From JACMQX01 sp044225675 (GTDB taxonomy: Bacteria > Pseudomonadota > Gammaproteobacteria > Burkholderiales > Burkholderiaceae_C): 64,000 nucleotides of DNA. The position numbers and the translations under genes were made by a program. The first letter of the stretch is position 1. Each line of letters starts with the position of its first letter. The notes beneath the pieces were generated by a model, which made no database searches, had not been told where the DNA came from, and was given only the letters and a program-made list of their open reading frames with translations. Positions 8,619-17,292 of the stretch are shown piece by piece. The stretch spans positions 24,227 to 88,226 of the forward strand of contig JBGAIH010000021.1 in NCBI GenBank assembly GCA_044225675.1, given 5' to 3'.

Positions 8619-9815
8619 ATGAACCTGCCAGGCCTCAATTTCCAGCTCGGTGAAGACATCGACGCACTGCGCAGTGCCGTGCACGAATTCGCCCAGGCCG
8701 AGATCGCGCCGCGCGCCGCCGAGATCGACCGCACCGACCAGTTTCCGATGGACCTGTGGCGCAAGATGGGTGACCTTGGTGTGCTCGGCATCACCGTGCC
8801 CGAAGAGTACGGCGGCGCCAACATGGGCTACCTGGCCCACATGATCGCCATGGAGGAAATCAGCCGCGCCAGCGCCTCGGTGGCTCTGTCCTACGGCGCG
8901 CACAGCAACCTGTGTGTCAACCAGATCAACCGCAATGGCAGTGAGGCCCAGCGCCGCAAGTACCTGCCCAGGCTCATCAGCGGCGAGCACGTGGGCGCCT
9001 TGGCCATGAGCGAGCCGGGGGCCGGCAGCGACGTGATCAGCATGAAGCTCAAGGCCGAGTGGAAGGAGCCGAGCGCCTCGGGCGGTGGCTACTACGTGCT
9101 CAACGGCAGCAAGATGTGGATCACCAACGGCCCGGACGCCGACACGCTCGTCGTCTACGCCAAGACCGAGCCGGAGCTGGGTGCGCGCGGTGTCACGGCC
9201 TTTCTCATCGAAAAGGGCATGAAGGGCTTCTCGATCGCGCAGAAGCTCGACAAGATGGGCATGCGCGGCAGCCACACCGGCGAGCTGGTGTTTCAGAACG
9301 TCGAGGTTCCGGCCGCCAACGTCCTCGGGCCGGTCAACGGCGGCGCCAAGGTGCTCATGAGCGGGCTCGACTACGAGCGCGCGGTGCTCACCGGCGGGCC
9401 GCTGGGCATCATGCAGTCGGTCATGGACAACGTCATTCCCTACATCCACGACCGCAAGCAGTTCGGCCAGAGCATCGGCGAGTTCCAGCTCATCCAGGGC
9501 AAGGTCGCCGACATGTACACCGTGCTGCAGGCGGGGCGCTCCTTTGCCTACACGGTGGCCAAGAACCTGGACCTGCTCGGCACCGAGCACGTGCGCCAGG
9601 TGCGCAAGGACTGCGCCAGCGTCATCCTGTGGTGCGCCGAAAAGGCCACCTGGATGGCGGGCGAGGGCATCCAGATCTACGGCGGCAACGGCTACATCAA
9701 CGAATACCCGCTCGGCCGCCTCTGGCGCGACGCCAAGCTGTACGAGATCGGTGCCGGCACCAGCGAGATCCGCCGCATGCTGATCGGCCGGGAGCTGTTC
9801 GCCGAAACCATGTGA
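8619..9815 (+). CDS. liuA: Isovaleryl-CoA dehydrogenase
   Basis: A 398-residue FAD acyl-CoA dehydrogenase that oxidises isovaleryl-CoA to 3-methylcrotonyl-CoA in leucine breakdown. It is distinguished from other family members by the catalytic base: the usual C-terminal Glu position reads IGAGTSEIRR (no Glu), while a Glu is present at residue 253 in GLDYERAVLTGGPLGIMQ, as in known isovaleryl-CoA dehydrogenases. The flavin motifs ALAMSEPGAGSD and MWITNGPDAD are intact. It follows the thioesterase by 71 bases with GGAGA before the ATG. The 3-methylcrotonyl-CoA carboxylase genes are not in the window. Confidence 0.95.
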   Translation: MNLPGLNFQLGEDIDALRSAVHEFAQAEIAPRAAEIDRTDQFPMDLWRKMGDLGVLGITVPEEYGGANMGYLAHMIAMEEISRASASVALSYGAHSNLCVNQINRNGSEAQRRKYLPRLISGEHVGALAMSEPGAGSDVISMKLKAEWKEPSASGGGYYVLNGSKMWITNGPDADTLVVYAKTEPELGARGVTAFLIEKGMKGFSIAQKLDKMGMRGSHTGELVFQNVEVPAANVLGPVNGGAKVLMSGLDYERAVLTGGPLGIMQSVMDNVIPYIHDRKQFGQSIGEFQLIQGKVADMYTVLQAGRSFAYTVAKNLDLLGTEHVRQVRKDCASVILWCAEKATWMAGEGIQIYGGNGYINEYPLGRLWRDAKLYEIGAGTSEIRRMLIGRELFAETM

Positions 9816-9823
9816 CGCACCCG

Positions 9824-9852
9824 GCGCGCGCGTGATGCGGCGTCGCGCGCGC
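9824..9852. terminator. GC hairpin after liuA, candidate terminator
   Basis: A 9-bp alternating GC stem (GCGCGCGCG at 9824-9832 with CGCGCGCGC at 9844-9852) and an 11-base loop sits between the isovaleryl-CoA dehydrogenase and carbonic anhydrase genes, followed by AAAGG rather than a T-run. It could terminate or attenuate transcription; the evidence is only structural. Confidence 0.35.
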
Positions 9853-9869
9853 AAAGGCACAATCTGGCC

Positions 9870-10535
9870 ATGACAACGACCTCCATCAACGAACTCTTCG
9901 CACACAACCGCGCCTGGGCTGCCCAGGTGGAGCGTGAGCGCCCCGGCTTCTTCACGAGCCTGATCAAGCAGCAGACTCCCAAGTTCATGTGGATCGGCTG
10001 CTCCGACAGCCGCGTGCCGGCCAACCAGATCACGGGGCTGGAGCCCGGGGAGGTGTTCGTCCACCGCAACGTCGCCAACGTCGTCGTGCACTCCGACCTC
10101 AATGCCCTGTCGGCCATCCAGTACGCGGTCGAGATGCTCAAGGTCGAGCACATCATGGTCGTCGGCCACTACGGCTGCGGCGGTGTCATGGCGGCGCTGG
10201 GCAATGTGCGCGTGGGCCTGGCCGACAACTGGATCCGCCACATCCAGGACGTGCGCGACCGTCACCGTCCGCTGCTCGACGCGCTGCCGGCGGCGCAGCG
10301 AGCCGATGCGCTGGTGGATCTGAACGTCATCGAGCAGGTCGTCAACGTCTGCGTCAGCACCGTCATGACCGACGCCTGGGCCAAGAACCAGAACGTCAAG
10401 GTTCACGGCTGGGCCTTCGGCGTGCATGACGGCCTGCTGCAGGACCTGCAGATGACCGTGGGCAGCACCGACTCCATCGAGCCGCTGTACCGCGCCGCCG
10501 TGCAGGGCGTGATCGCCGCGCGCCAGGCGCGCTGA
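9870..10535 (+). CDS. can: Beta-class carbonic anhydrase
   Basis: A 221-residue beta carbonic anhydrase interconverting CO2 and bicarbonate in the cytoplasm. The zinc ligands are visible as C44 with D46 (GCSDSRVPA) and H100/C103 (GHYGCGG). The sequence VHRNVANVV and the length fit the E. coli Can type. Its place between isovaleryl-CoA dehydrogenase and aceK is suggestive: the next step of leucine breakdown, methylcrotonyl-CoA carboxylase, consumes bicarbonate. Whether it is co-regulated is unknown, since a hairpin precedes it. Confidence 0.95.
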   Translation: MTTTSINELFAHNRAWAAQVERERPGFFTSLIKQQTPKFMWIGCSDSRVPANQITGLEPGEVFVHRNVANVVVHSDLNALSAIQYAVEMLKVEHIMVVGHYGCGGVMAALGNVRVGLADNWIRHIQDVRDRHRPLLDALPAAQRADALVDLNVIEQVVNVCVSTVMTDAWAKNQNVKVHGWAFGVHDGLLQDLQMTVGSTDSIEPLYRAAVQGVIAARQAR

Positions 10536-10546
10536 GGAGGCCATCC

Positions 10547-12415
10547 ATGTTTCCGCAGCGTCTCGACTCGCAACAGGCCTACGACATCGCCAAGGCGATG
10601 ATGGACGGCTTCAACCGGCACTACCGGCTGTTCCGCACCGAATCGGCCCGCGCCAAGCATCGCTTCGAGACGGCCGACTGGCACGGCCAGCAGCGCGCCC
10701 AGCGCGAACGCATCGAGTTCTACGATCTGCGCGTCAAGGAATGCACGCTGCGGCTCGAAAAGGAGTTCCGCGCGGGCGAGCAGCCGATGGAAGTCTGGCA
10801 CCAGGTCAAGCTGCACTACATCGGGCTGCTGGTGAACCACCTGCAGCCCGAGCTGGCCGAAACCTTCTTCAATTCGGTCACCACCAAGATCCTGCACCGC
10901 ACGCACTTCCACAACGACTTCATCTTCGTGCGGCCGGCGGTGAGCACCGAGTACATCGAGAACGAGGAACCGGCCGCCACCCCCACCTACCGGGCCTACT
11001 ACCCGACGCGCGAGACGCTGCAGGGCACGATCGAGCGCATCATTCACAACTTCCAGCTGCAGCCCGAGTTCGAGGACCTGCCGCGCGACGCGGCCTGCGT
11101 GATCGGGGCCATGGGCGAGCAGCTCGACAGCGTCCGCCTGCGTGCAAACTTCCAGATCCAGGTGCTGTCCAGCCTCTTCTTCCGCAACAAGGGCGCCTAC
11201 GTGGTCGGCAAGATCATCAACGGCTTCACCGAGGTGCCGTTCGCGCTGCCCATCCTGCACGGCAAGGACGGCAAGCTCGTCATCGACGCCTGCCTGTTCG
11301 GCGAGGACGACCTGCAGATGCTGTTCTCGTTCGCGCGCGCGTACTTCATGGTCGACATGGACGTGCCCAGCGCCTACGTGCAGTTTCTGCGCAGCCTGAT
11401 GCCGCGCAAGCCGCGCGCAGAAATCTACAACGCACTGGGCCTGGCCAAGCAGGGCAAGACGCTGTTCTACCGCGACTTCCTCTACCACCAGCGCCATTCG
11501 AGCGACAAGTTCCGCATCGCGCCCGGCATCAAGGGCATGGTCATGCTGGTGTTCGACCTGCCGTCCTTTCCGTATGTGTTCAAGCTCATCAAGGACTACT
11601 ACCCGCCGCAGAAGGACACGACGCGCGAGCAGATCAAGGGCAAATACCTGCTGGTCAAGCAGCACGACCGCGTCGGGCGCATGGCCGACACGCTCGAGTA
11701 CAGCGAGGTGGCTTTCGCGCGCGACCGCTTCGAGGACGAGCTCATCGCCGAGATCCAGAAGTTCGCGCCGAGCCAGCTGGAGATCAGCGACCGCGACGGC
11801 GACGGCGTCGAGGAAGTCATCATCAAGCACCTGTACATCGAGCGGCGCATGATTCCGCTGAACATCTATCTGCAGGAAGCCTTCGACGCGGGCGATGCCC
11901 CGGCCCGGGCCCAGATCGAGCATGCGGTGGTGGAATACGGCAACGCGATCAAGGACCTCGTCGCGGCCAACATCTTCCCGGGCGACATGCTCTGGAAGAA
12001 CTTCGGCGTCACCCGGCATGGCAAGGTGGTGTTCTACGACTACGACGAGATCGAGTACATCACCGACTGCAACTTCCGGCGCGTGCCGCCGCCGCGCAAC
12101 GAAGAAGACGAGATGAGCGGCGAGATCTGGTACAGCGTCGGCCCCAAGGACGTCTTCCCCGAGACCTTCGGCCCCTTTCTGCTCGGCAACGACGCGGTGC
12201 GCGAGGTGTTCATGCGCCACCATGCCGACCTGCTGGACGCCGCGTTCTGGCAGAAGCACAAGGAACGCATCCTGGCGGGCCAGGTCATCGACGTGTTCCC
12301 CTACGAGCGCGACAAGCGGTTCGGCAACGCGGCGCGGCAGGCGCCGGCTGCCGACCTGCCCGCGGAGCCGAAAGCCGCGTGGCGCGAGGGCAGTGCCGAG
12401 GGTCTGCCCGCATGA
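10547..12415 (+). CDS. aceK: Isocitrate dehydrogenase kinase/phosphatase
   Basis: A 622-residue bifunctional AceK that phosphorylates isocitrate dehydrogenase to divert isocitrate to the glyoxylate shunt, and dephosphorylates it again. Recognised across its length by AceK-specific blocks such as RTHFHNDFIFVRPAVSTEY, APGIKGMVMLVFDLPS, GKYLLVKQHDRVGRMADT and the kinase-like GDMLWKNFGV with FYDYDEIEYIT. It is a little longer than the E. coli enzyme, with an Ala/Pro-rich C-terminal tail. It starts 11 bases after carbonic anhydrase with GAGGAGG upstream. Neither aceA, aceB nor icd is present here. Confidence 0.96.
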   Translation: MFPQRLDSQQAYDIAKAMMDGFNRHYRLFRTESARAKHRFETADWHGQQRAQRERIEFYDLRVKECTLRLEKEFRAGEQPMEVWHQVKLHYIGLLVNHLQPELAETFFNSVTTKILHRTHFHNDFIFVRPAVSTEYIENEEPAATPTYRAYYPTRETLQGTIERIIHNFQLQPEFEDLPRDAACVIGAMGEQLDSVRLRANFQIQVLSSLFFRNKGAYVVGKIINGFTEVPFALPILHGKDGKLVIDACLFGEDDLQMLFSFARAYFMVDMDVPSAYVQFLRSLMPRKPRAEIYNALGLAKQGKTLFYRDFLYHQRHSSDKFRIAPGIKGMVMLVFDLPSFPYVFKLIKDYYPPQKDTTREQIKGKYLLVKQHDRVGRMADTLEYSEVAFARDRFEDELIAEIQKFAPSQLEISDRDGDGVEEVIIKHLYIERRMIPLNIYLQEAFDAGDAPARAQIEHAVVEYGNAIKDLVAANIFPGDMLWKNFGVTRHGKVVFYDYDEIEYITDCNFRRVPPPRNEEDEMSGEIWYSVGPKDVFPETFGPFLLGNDAVREVFMRHHADLLDAAFWQKHKERILAGQVIDVFPYERDKRFGNAARQAPAADLPAEPKAAWREGSAEGLPA

Positions 12416-12469
12416 GCATGGCCGGCCGCCTCACAGCCTGCACGGCGCCTGACGGCCCGGAGCGTGAGC

Positions 12470-12973
12470 ATGCGTGACGCCTGGGAACTCGCCAGCTTCG
12501 TCGTCACGGCGCTGGGCCTGCCGTTTGCCATAGCCTTCTTCTGGTGGGAGCAGCGCAAGGAGCGCGACAACGAGGAAGAAGAGGCCTACCAGCTGCTCTC
12601 CGACGCCTACAACGATTTCCTCAAGGTCGTGCTGGCCCATGCCGACCTGCGCCTGCGCACCAACGAGCCGCTGCCCCATCCGACGCCCGAGCAGAACGAG
12701 CGCATCCTCGTGATCTACGACATGCTCATCTCGCTGTTCGAGCGTGCCTACATCGTCGCCTGGACGCCCGACATGTCCGAACTCGAGCGCCGGCGCTGGA
12801 ACAGCTGGGACGACTTCATGCGCGAATGGTGCCGGCGCGAGAACTTCTACAACGCGCTGCCCCTTCTGCTGCGCGGCGAAGACCCCCAGTTCCAGAAATA
12901 CATCCTCCGCGTTGCCGAAGAGGAGCGCGGTTCCTCACTTGTCCAGACCCTTCAAGGAGCACACCATGTCTGA
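12470..12973 (+). CDS. Small membrane-anchored protein of unknown function
   Basis: A 167-residue protein I do not recognise. An N-terminal hydrophobic segment (about residues 5-24, ASFVVTALGLPFAIAFFWW) is followed by a charged, mostly helical cytoplasmic part rich in Trp, Arg and Glu (ERRRWNSWDDFMREWCRREN). The ATG at 12470 has GGAG seven bases upstream; a GTG at 12464 is also in frame. Its 3' end overlaps the thiolase start by eight bases, so the two are probably co-expressed. It lies between aceK and thiolase, which gives no clear function. Confidence 0.75.
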   Translation: MRDAWELASFVVTALGLPFAIAFFWWEQRKERDNEEEEAYQLLSDAYNDFLKVVLAHADLRLRTNEPLPHPTPEQNERILVIYDMLISLFERAYIVAWTPDMSELERRRWNSWDDFMREWCRRENFYNALPLLLRGEDPQFQKYILRVAEEERGSSLVQTLQGAHHV

Positions 12974-14147
12974 TTCCATCGTCATCCTCGGCGCCGCCCG
13001 CACCCCGATGGGCGGCTTCCAGGGCGATTTCGCCTCGCTGTCGGCCCATGACCTGGGCGGCGCGGCCATCAAGGCGGCCATCGAGCGCGCCGGCGTCGCA
13101 CCCGAGAAGGTCGACGAGGTCCTGTTCGGCAACTGCCTGATGGCCGGCCAGGGCCAGGCCCCGGCGCGCCAGGCCGGCTTCAAGGGCGGCCTGCCCGCCA
13201 GCACCGGCGCGGTCACCCTGTCCAAGATGTGCGGCTCGGGCATGGAGGCGACCATGCTGGCGTTCGACCAGATCACGGCCGGCAGCCGCGACCTCATGGT
13301 GGCCGGCGGCATGGAGAGCATGACCAACGCGCCCCACCTGCTGCTCAAGGGCCGCAGCGGCATGCGCATCGGCCACGACCGCGTCTACGACCACATGATG
13401 CTCGACGGCCTGGAAGACGCCTACGAGCCGGGCCGCGCCATGGGCACCTTCGGCGAGCAGTGCGCCGAGAAGTACCAGTTCACCCGCGAGCAGCAGGACG
13501 CGTTCGCCACGGCCAGTGTCCAGCGCGCGAAGGCGGCGACCGAGTCCGGCGCCTTCAAGGAGGAGATCGTGCCGGTCACCGTCAAGGGCCGCGCCGGAGA
13601 GACCGTGATCAGCGTGGACGAAGGCCCGGGCAAGGTCAAGCTCGACAAGATCCCGACGCTCAAGCCGGTCTTCAAGAAGGACGGCACCATCACCGCCGCC
13701 TCCAGCTCGTCGATCAACGACGGCGCCGCTGCGCTCGTTCTGTCGCGTGAGTCCACGGCCAAGGCCCTGGGCGGCAGGCCGATCGCGCGCATCGTCGGCC
13801 ACGCCACCTTCTCGCAGGCGCCCGAGTGGTTCACCACCGCACCGGTGGGCGCGGTCAACAAGCTGCTCAAGAAGATCGGCTGGACCGTCAAGGACGTCGA
13901 CCTGTGGGAGGTCAACGAGGCCTTTGCCGTCGTGCCCATGGCCGCGATGAAGGAGCTGGGCATCAGCCACGACATCGTCAACGTCAATGGCGGCGCATGC
14001 GCCCTCGGCCACCCGATCGGCGCCTCCGGCGCCCGCATCATCGTCACGCTGATCCACGCCCTCAAGGCCCGTGGCAAGAAGAAGGGCGTGGCGACGCTGT
14101 GCATCGGCGGCGGCGAGGGCACGGCCCTGGCCGTCGAGCTGATCTGA
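12966..14147 (+). CDS. Acetyl-CoA C-acetyltransferase (thiolase)
   Basis: A 393-residue thiolase that joins or cleaves acetyl/acetoacetyl-CoA. The nucleophile Cys is in KMCGSGMEATML (about residue 89), the active His in GGACALGHPIGASGARI and the second Cys in LCIGGGEGTALAVE. AAGGAG lies seven bases before the ATG. In leucine breakdown, acetoacetyl-CoA made from acetoacetate would be cleaved by such an enzyme, which fits the cluster. A biosynthetic role (for example in polyhydroxybutyrate) is equally possible from sequence. Confidence 0.93.
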   Translation: MSDSIVILGAARTPMGGFQGDFASLSAHDLGGAAIKAAIERAGVAPEKVDEVLFGNCLMAGQGQAPARQAGFKGGLPASTGAVTLSKMCGSGMEATMLAFDQITAGSRDLMVAGGMESMTNAPHLLLKGRSGMRIGHDRVYDHMMLDGLEDAYEPGRAMGTFGEQCAEKYQFTREQQDAFATASVQRAKAATESGAFKEEIVPVTVKGRAGETVISVDEGPGKVKLDKIPTLKPVFKKDGTITAASSSSINDGAAALVLSRESTAKALGGRPIARIVGHATFSQAPEWFTTAPVGAVNKLLKKIGWTVKDVDLWEVNEAFAVVPMAAMKELGISHDIVNVNGGACALGHPIGASGARIIVTLIHALKARGKKKGVATLCIGGGEGTALAVELI

Positions 14148-14205
14148 GGCCGGCCGGGCTCGATCCCCGGCCACGACGGCCGCCCGTTCGACTCATGGTG
14201 AACCG

Positions 14206-15333
14206 ATGCTTCTGACCGACGACCAGGAAATGATCCGCGACGCGGTGCGCGCCTTCGCCCGCGAGCAGCTGTGGCCGCATGCGGCGCGCTGGGACCGCGA
14301 GCACGTCTTCCCGCGCGAGGCCCATCAGGGCCTGGCTGCCCTCGGCGCCTACGGCATCTGCGTGCCCGAGGCGTATGGCGGCGCCAACCTCGACTACGTG
14401 ACGCTCGCGCTGGTGCTCGAAGAGATTGCCGCCGGCGATGGCGGCACCAGCACCGCCATCAGCGTCACCAACTGCCCGGTGAACGCCATCCTCCTGCGCT
14501 ATGGCAGCGAAGCCCAGAAGCGCCGCTGGCTGGTGCCGCTGGCACGTGGTGAGATGCTGGGGGTCTTCTGCCTGACCGAGCCGCATGTGGGAAGCGACGC
14601 GTCGGCGCTGCGGACCACCGCGCACAAGGACGGCGATGGCTGGGTGCTCCAGGGCGTCAAGCAGTTCATCACGAGCGGCAAGAACGGGCAGCTGGCCATC
14701 GTCATCGCGGTGACCGACAAGGCCGCCGGCAAGAAGGGCATGAGCGCCTTTGTGGTTCCGACCGACACGCCGGGCTACCAAGTGGCGCGCCTGGAGGACA
14801 AGCTGGGCCAGCATTCGAGCGACACCGCCCAGATCAATTTCGACCAGTGCCGCATCCCGGCCGACCACCTGATCGGCGCCGAAGGCGACGGCTACCGGAT
14901 CGCGCTGGGCGGGCTGGAAGGCGGCCGCATCGGCATTGCGTCGCAGAGCATCGGCATGGCGCGCAGCGCACTCGAAGTCGCCATCGACTACGCGAAGGAG
15001 CGCAGGAGCTTCGGCCTGCCGATCTTCGAGCACCAGGCCGTGGGCTTTCGCCTCGCCGAGTGCGCCACGAAGATCGAGGCTGCCCGGCAGCTCACCTGGC
15101 ACGCAGCCAGCCTGCGCGATGCCGGGCGTCCCTGCCTCAAGGAGGCGGCCATGGCCAAGCTGTTCGCCACCGAGATGGCCGAGCAGGTCTGCAGCGCCGC
15201 GATCCAGACGCTGGGCGGCTACGGCTATGTCAGCGACTTTCCGGTCGAGCGCATCTACCGTGACGTGCGGGTGTGCCAGATCTACGAAGGCACCTCCGAC
15301 GTTCAGAAGATCCTGATCCAGCGGGCCTTATGA
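14206..15333 (+). CDS. Acyl-CoA dehydrogenase, short/medium-chain type
   Basis: A 375-residue FAD acyl-CoA dehydrogenase. The flavin-contact motif is GVFCLTEPHVGSDASA, the middle domain motif is QFITSGKNGQLAIV, and the catalytic Glu sits at the usual C-terminal place in QIYEGTSDVQKIL. This differs from the isovaleryl-CoA enzyme upstream, so it is a separate straight- or branched-short-chain enzyme (butyryl, isobutyryl or 2-methylbutyryl-CoA are candidates). It starts 58 bases after the thiolase and overlaps ychJ by four bases. Substrate cannot be fixed from sequence. Confidence 0.93.
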   Translation: MLLTDDQEMIRDAVRAFAREQLWPHAARWDREHVFPREAHQGLAALGAYGICVPEAYGGANLDYVTLALVLEEIAAGDGGTSTAISVTNCPVNAILLRYGSEAQKRRWLVPLARGEMLGVFCLTEPHVGSDASALRTTAHKDGDGWVLQGVKQFITSGKNGQLAIVIAVTDKAAGKKGMSAFVVPTDTPGYQVARLEDKLGQHSSDTAQINFDQCRIPADHLIGAEGDGYRIALGGLEGGRIGIASQSIGMARSALEVAIDYAKERRSFGLPIFEHQAVGFRLAECATKIEAARQLTWHAASLRDAGRPCLKEAAMAKLFATEMAEQVCSAAIQTLGGYGYVSDFPVERIYRDVRVCQIYEGTSDVQKILIQRAL

Positions 15334-15776
15334 AGCCCTCCGGCGCCCCTGCGGCGGCCGCTGGCGCCCAGTCTGGGCCCGGCGGGCCGTGTCCCTGCGG
15401 CCGCTCCGATGTCCGTGGCAGGCCGCTGCCGCTGGCCGGGTGCTGCGGCCGCTGGCTGGACGGCGCGGCCCACGCGCCCGATGCCGAAGCGCTCATGCGG
15501 TCCCGCTACAGTGCCTTCGTCCTGGAGCGGCGGGACCATCTGCTCGCGACCTGGCATGCGAGCCGAAGGCCGGAAGAACTGACGCTGGAGCCGGGTGTGC
15601 GATGGCTCGGCCTGCAGGTGCGCAGCCATCGTCAACTGGACGCTGAGCACGCCGAGGTCGAGTTCGTGGCGCGGCAGCGTGACGGCCACGGCCGCGCGCA
15701 TCGCCTGCACGAACTCAGCCGCTTCGTGCGCGAGAACGGCCGCTGGTACTACGTCGACGGCGACCTGCGCGGCTGA
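15330..15776 (+). CDS. YchJ-family protein with SEC-C-like zinc motif
   Basis: A 148-residue UPF0225/YchJ protein. The N-terminal Cys cluster (GGPCPCGRSDV and AGCCGRWLDG) resembles a SEC-C zinc knuckle, followed by MRSRYSAFVLERRDHLLATWH, typical of the family's NTF2-like domain, and a C-terminal FVRENGRWYYVDGDLR. Its biochemical role is unknown. The ATG at 15330 overlaps the stop of the acyl-CoA dehydrogenase (ATGA), so the frame that is open further upstream is not used. Confidence 0.88.
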   Translation: MKPSGAPAAAAGAQSGPGGPCPCGRSDVRGRPLPLAGCCGRWLDGAAHAPDAEALMRSRYSAFVLERRDHLLATWHASRRPEELTLEPGVRWLGLQVRSHRQLDAEHAEVEFVARQRDGHGRAHRLHELSRFVRENGRWYYVDGDLRG

Positions 15777-15901
15777 GCGCGCCGCCGGGGCCGCCTGCAG
15801 GGGCGCTGGCGGGACGGGCCTGCGGTGTGGCGGGTCATCGCGCCGCGCTCGCGCAGCGCTCGCTATGATCGGGCGCAAGCCATGTGCATGCAGCCCCCCT
15901 C

Positions 15902-17290
15902 ATGAAAATCCTCATCCTCGGCGCTGGACGGGTGGGCGAGAGCGTGGCCGAAAGCCTGGCGTCCGAACGCAACGACATCACCCTGATCGACACCGACCCG
16001 CAGCGGCTGCGCCAGCTGGAAGACCGGCTCGACCTGCGCGGCGTGGCGGGCAACGGCATCCTGCCCACGGTGCTGGAGCACGCGGGTGCGGCGGACGCCG
16101 ACATGTTCATCGCCTGCGCCGCGCTCGACGAGACCAACCTCGTGGCCTGCAAGGTGGCGCATGACGCCTTCAACGTCCCGAGCACCATCGCCCGGCTGCG
16201 CGCGCCGCAGTTCGTCGAGGGCAGCGAGCTGCTGGGCAAGCAGGGTTTCGCGGTCGACCACGTGATCTGCCCGGAGGAGTCGGTGATGCGCTACATCCAG
16301 CAGCTCATCGACTATCCCGAGGCGCTGCAGGTGCTCGAGTTCTCGCAGGGCCGCGCGCACCTGATCGCGGTGCGTGCCACGGCCGGCAGCGCCCTGGTGA
16401 ACCACACCATTGCCGAGTTCGGCGACCTGTTTCCGCTGGCGCCGATGCGCGTGGTGGCGGTCTACCGGCACGATGCCGAGGTGCCGCTCGGGCCGGACAC
16501 CCGCATCCTCGCGGGCGACGAGGTGTTCGTGCTGGCCGACAAGAACAGCATCCGCTCGGTGCTGGCGGGCATCCACACCGACGACGAGCCGGTGCGCCGC
16601 GTCATCATCGCGGGCGGTGGCAAGGTCGGGCTGCGGCTGGCGCGCCGGCTCGAAGGCCAGTGCCAGGTCAAGCTGATCGAGCAGTCCGCTGCGCGCTGCG
16701 AGTACCTGGCCACGCAGCTGCCGAGCGACATGCTGGTGCTGCGCGGCGACGGCACCGACGAAGACCTGCTGGGTGACGAGAACGTCGCCGGCGTCGACCT
16801 GTTCCTCGCGCTGACCAGCGACGACGAGGACAACATCCTGTCGGCCATGCTGGCCAAGCGCCTGGGCGCGCGCCGCGTGCTGGCGCTGATCAACCGCCGG
16901 GCCTATGCCGACATGCTTCAGGGCAGCACCATCGACATCGCGGTGTCACCCGCGCAGACCGTGATCGGCGAGCTGCTGGCCCATGTGCGGCGGGGCGACG
17001 TGGTGCAGGTGCACAGCCTGCGGCGGGGCGCGGCCGAGGCGCTCGAGGGCGTGGCGCGCGGCGACGCGAAGACCTCGCGCCTCGTCGGCCGCCGGGTCGA
17101 GCAGATCGAGCTGCCGCAGGGGGCACGCATCGGCGCCATCGTGCGGGGGCAGGGCTCCGACTGCGCGGTGCTCATGCCCCATCACGACACGGTGATCGCG
17201 CCGGACGACCATCTCATCGTCTTCATCCCCAGCAAGCGGATGGTGCGGGAGGTCGAGCGCCTGTTCCAGGTCGGCGCCACCTTCTTCTGA
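15902..17290 (+). CDS. trkA: Trk system potassium uptake protein TrkA
   Basis: Cytoplasmic NAD-binding regulatory subunit of the Trk potassium transporter. The 462-residue product has two RCK units: an N-terminal Rossmann motif ILGAGRVGESVAESL, and a second one at IIAGGGKVGLRLARRLEG (about residue 235), each followed by a TrkA_C domain. The ATG at 15902 starts exactly at the conserved MKILILGAG; an in-frame ATG at 15884 would add six residues. trkH follows after two bases, so both are co-translated. Confidence 0.96.
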   Translation: MKILILGAGRVGESVAESLASERNDITLIDTDPQRLRQLEDRLDLRGVAGNGILPTVLEHAGAADADMFIACAALDETNLVACKVAHDAFNVPSTIARLRAPQFVEGSELLGKQGFAVDHVICPEESVMRYIQQLIDYPEALQVLEFSQGRAHLIAVRATAGSALVNHTIAEFGDLFPLAPMRVVAVYRHDAEVPLGPDTRILAGDEVFVLADKNSIRSVLAGIHTDDEPVRRVIIAGGGKVGLRLARRLEGQCQVKLIEQSAARCEYLATQLPSDMLVLRGDGTDEDLLGDENVAGVDLFLALTSDDEDNILSAMLAKRLGARRVLALINRRAYADMLQGSTIDIAVSPAQTVIGELLAHVRRGDVVQVHSLRRGAAEALEGVARGDAKTSRLVGRRVEQIELPQGARIGAIVRGQGSDCAVLMPHHDTVIAPDDHLIVFIPSKRMVREVERLFQVGATFF

Positions 17291-17292
17291 GC

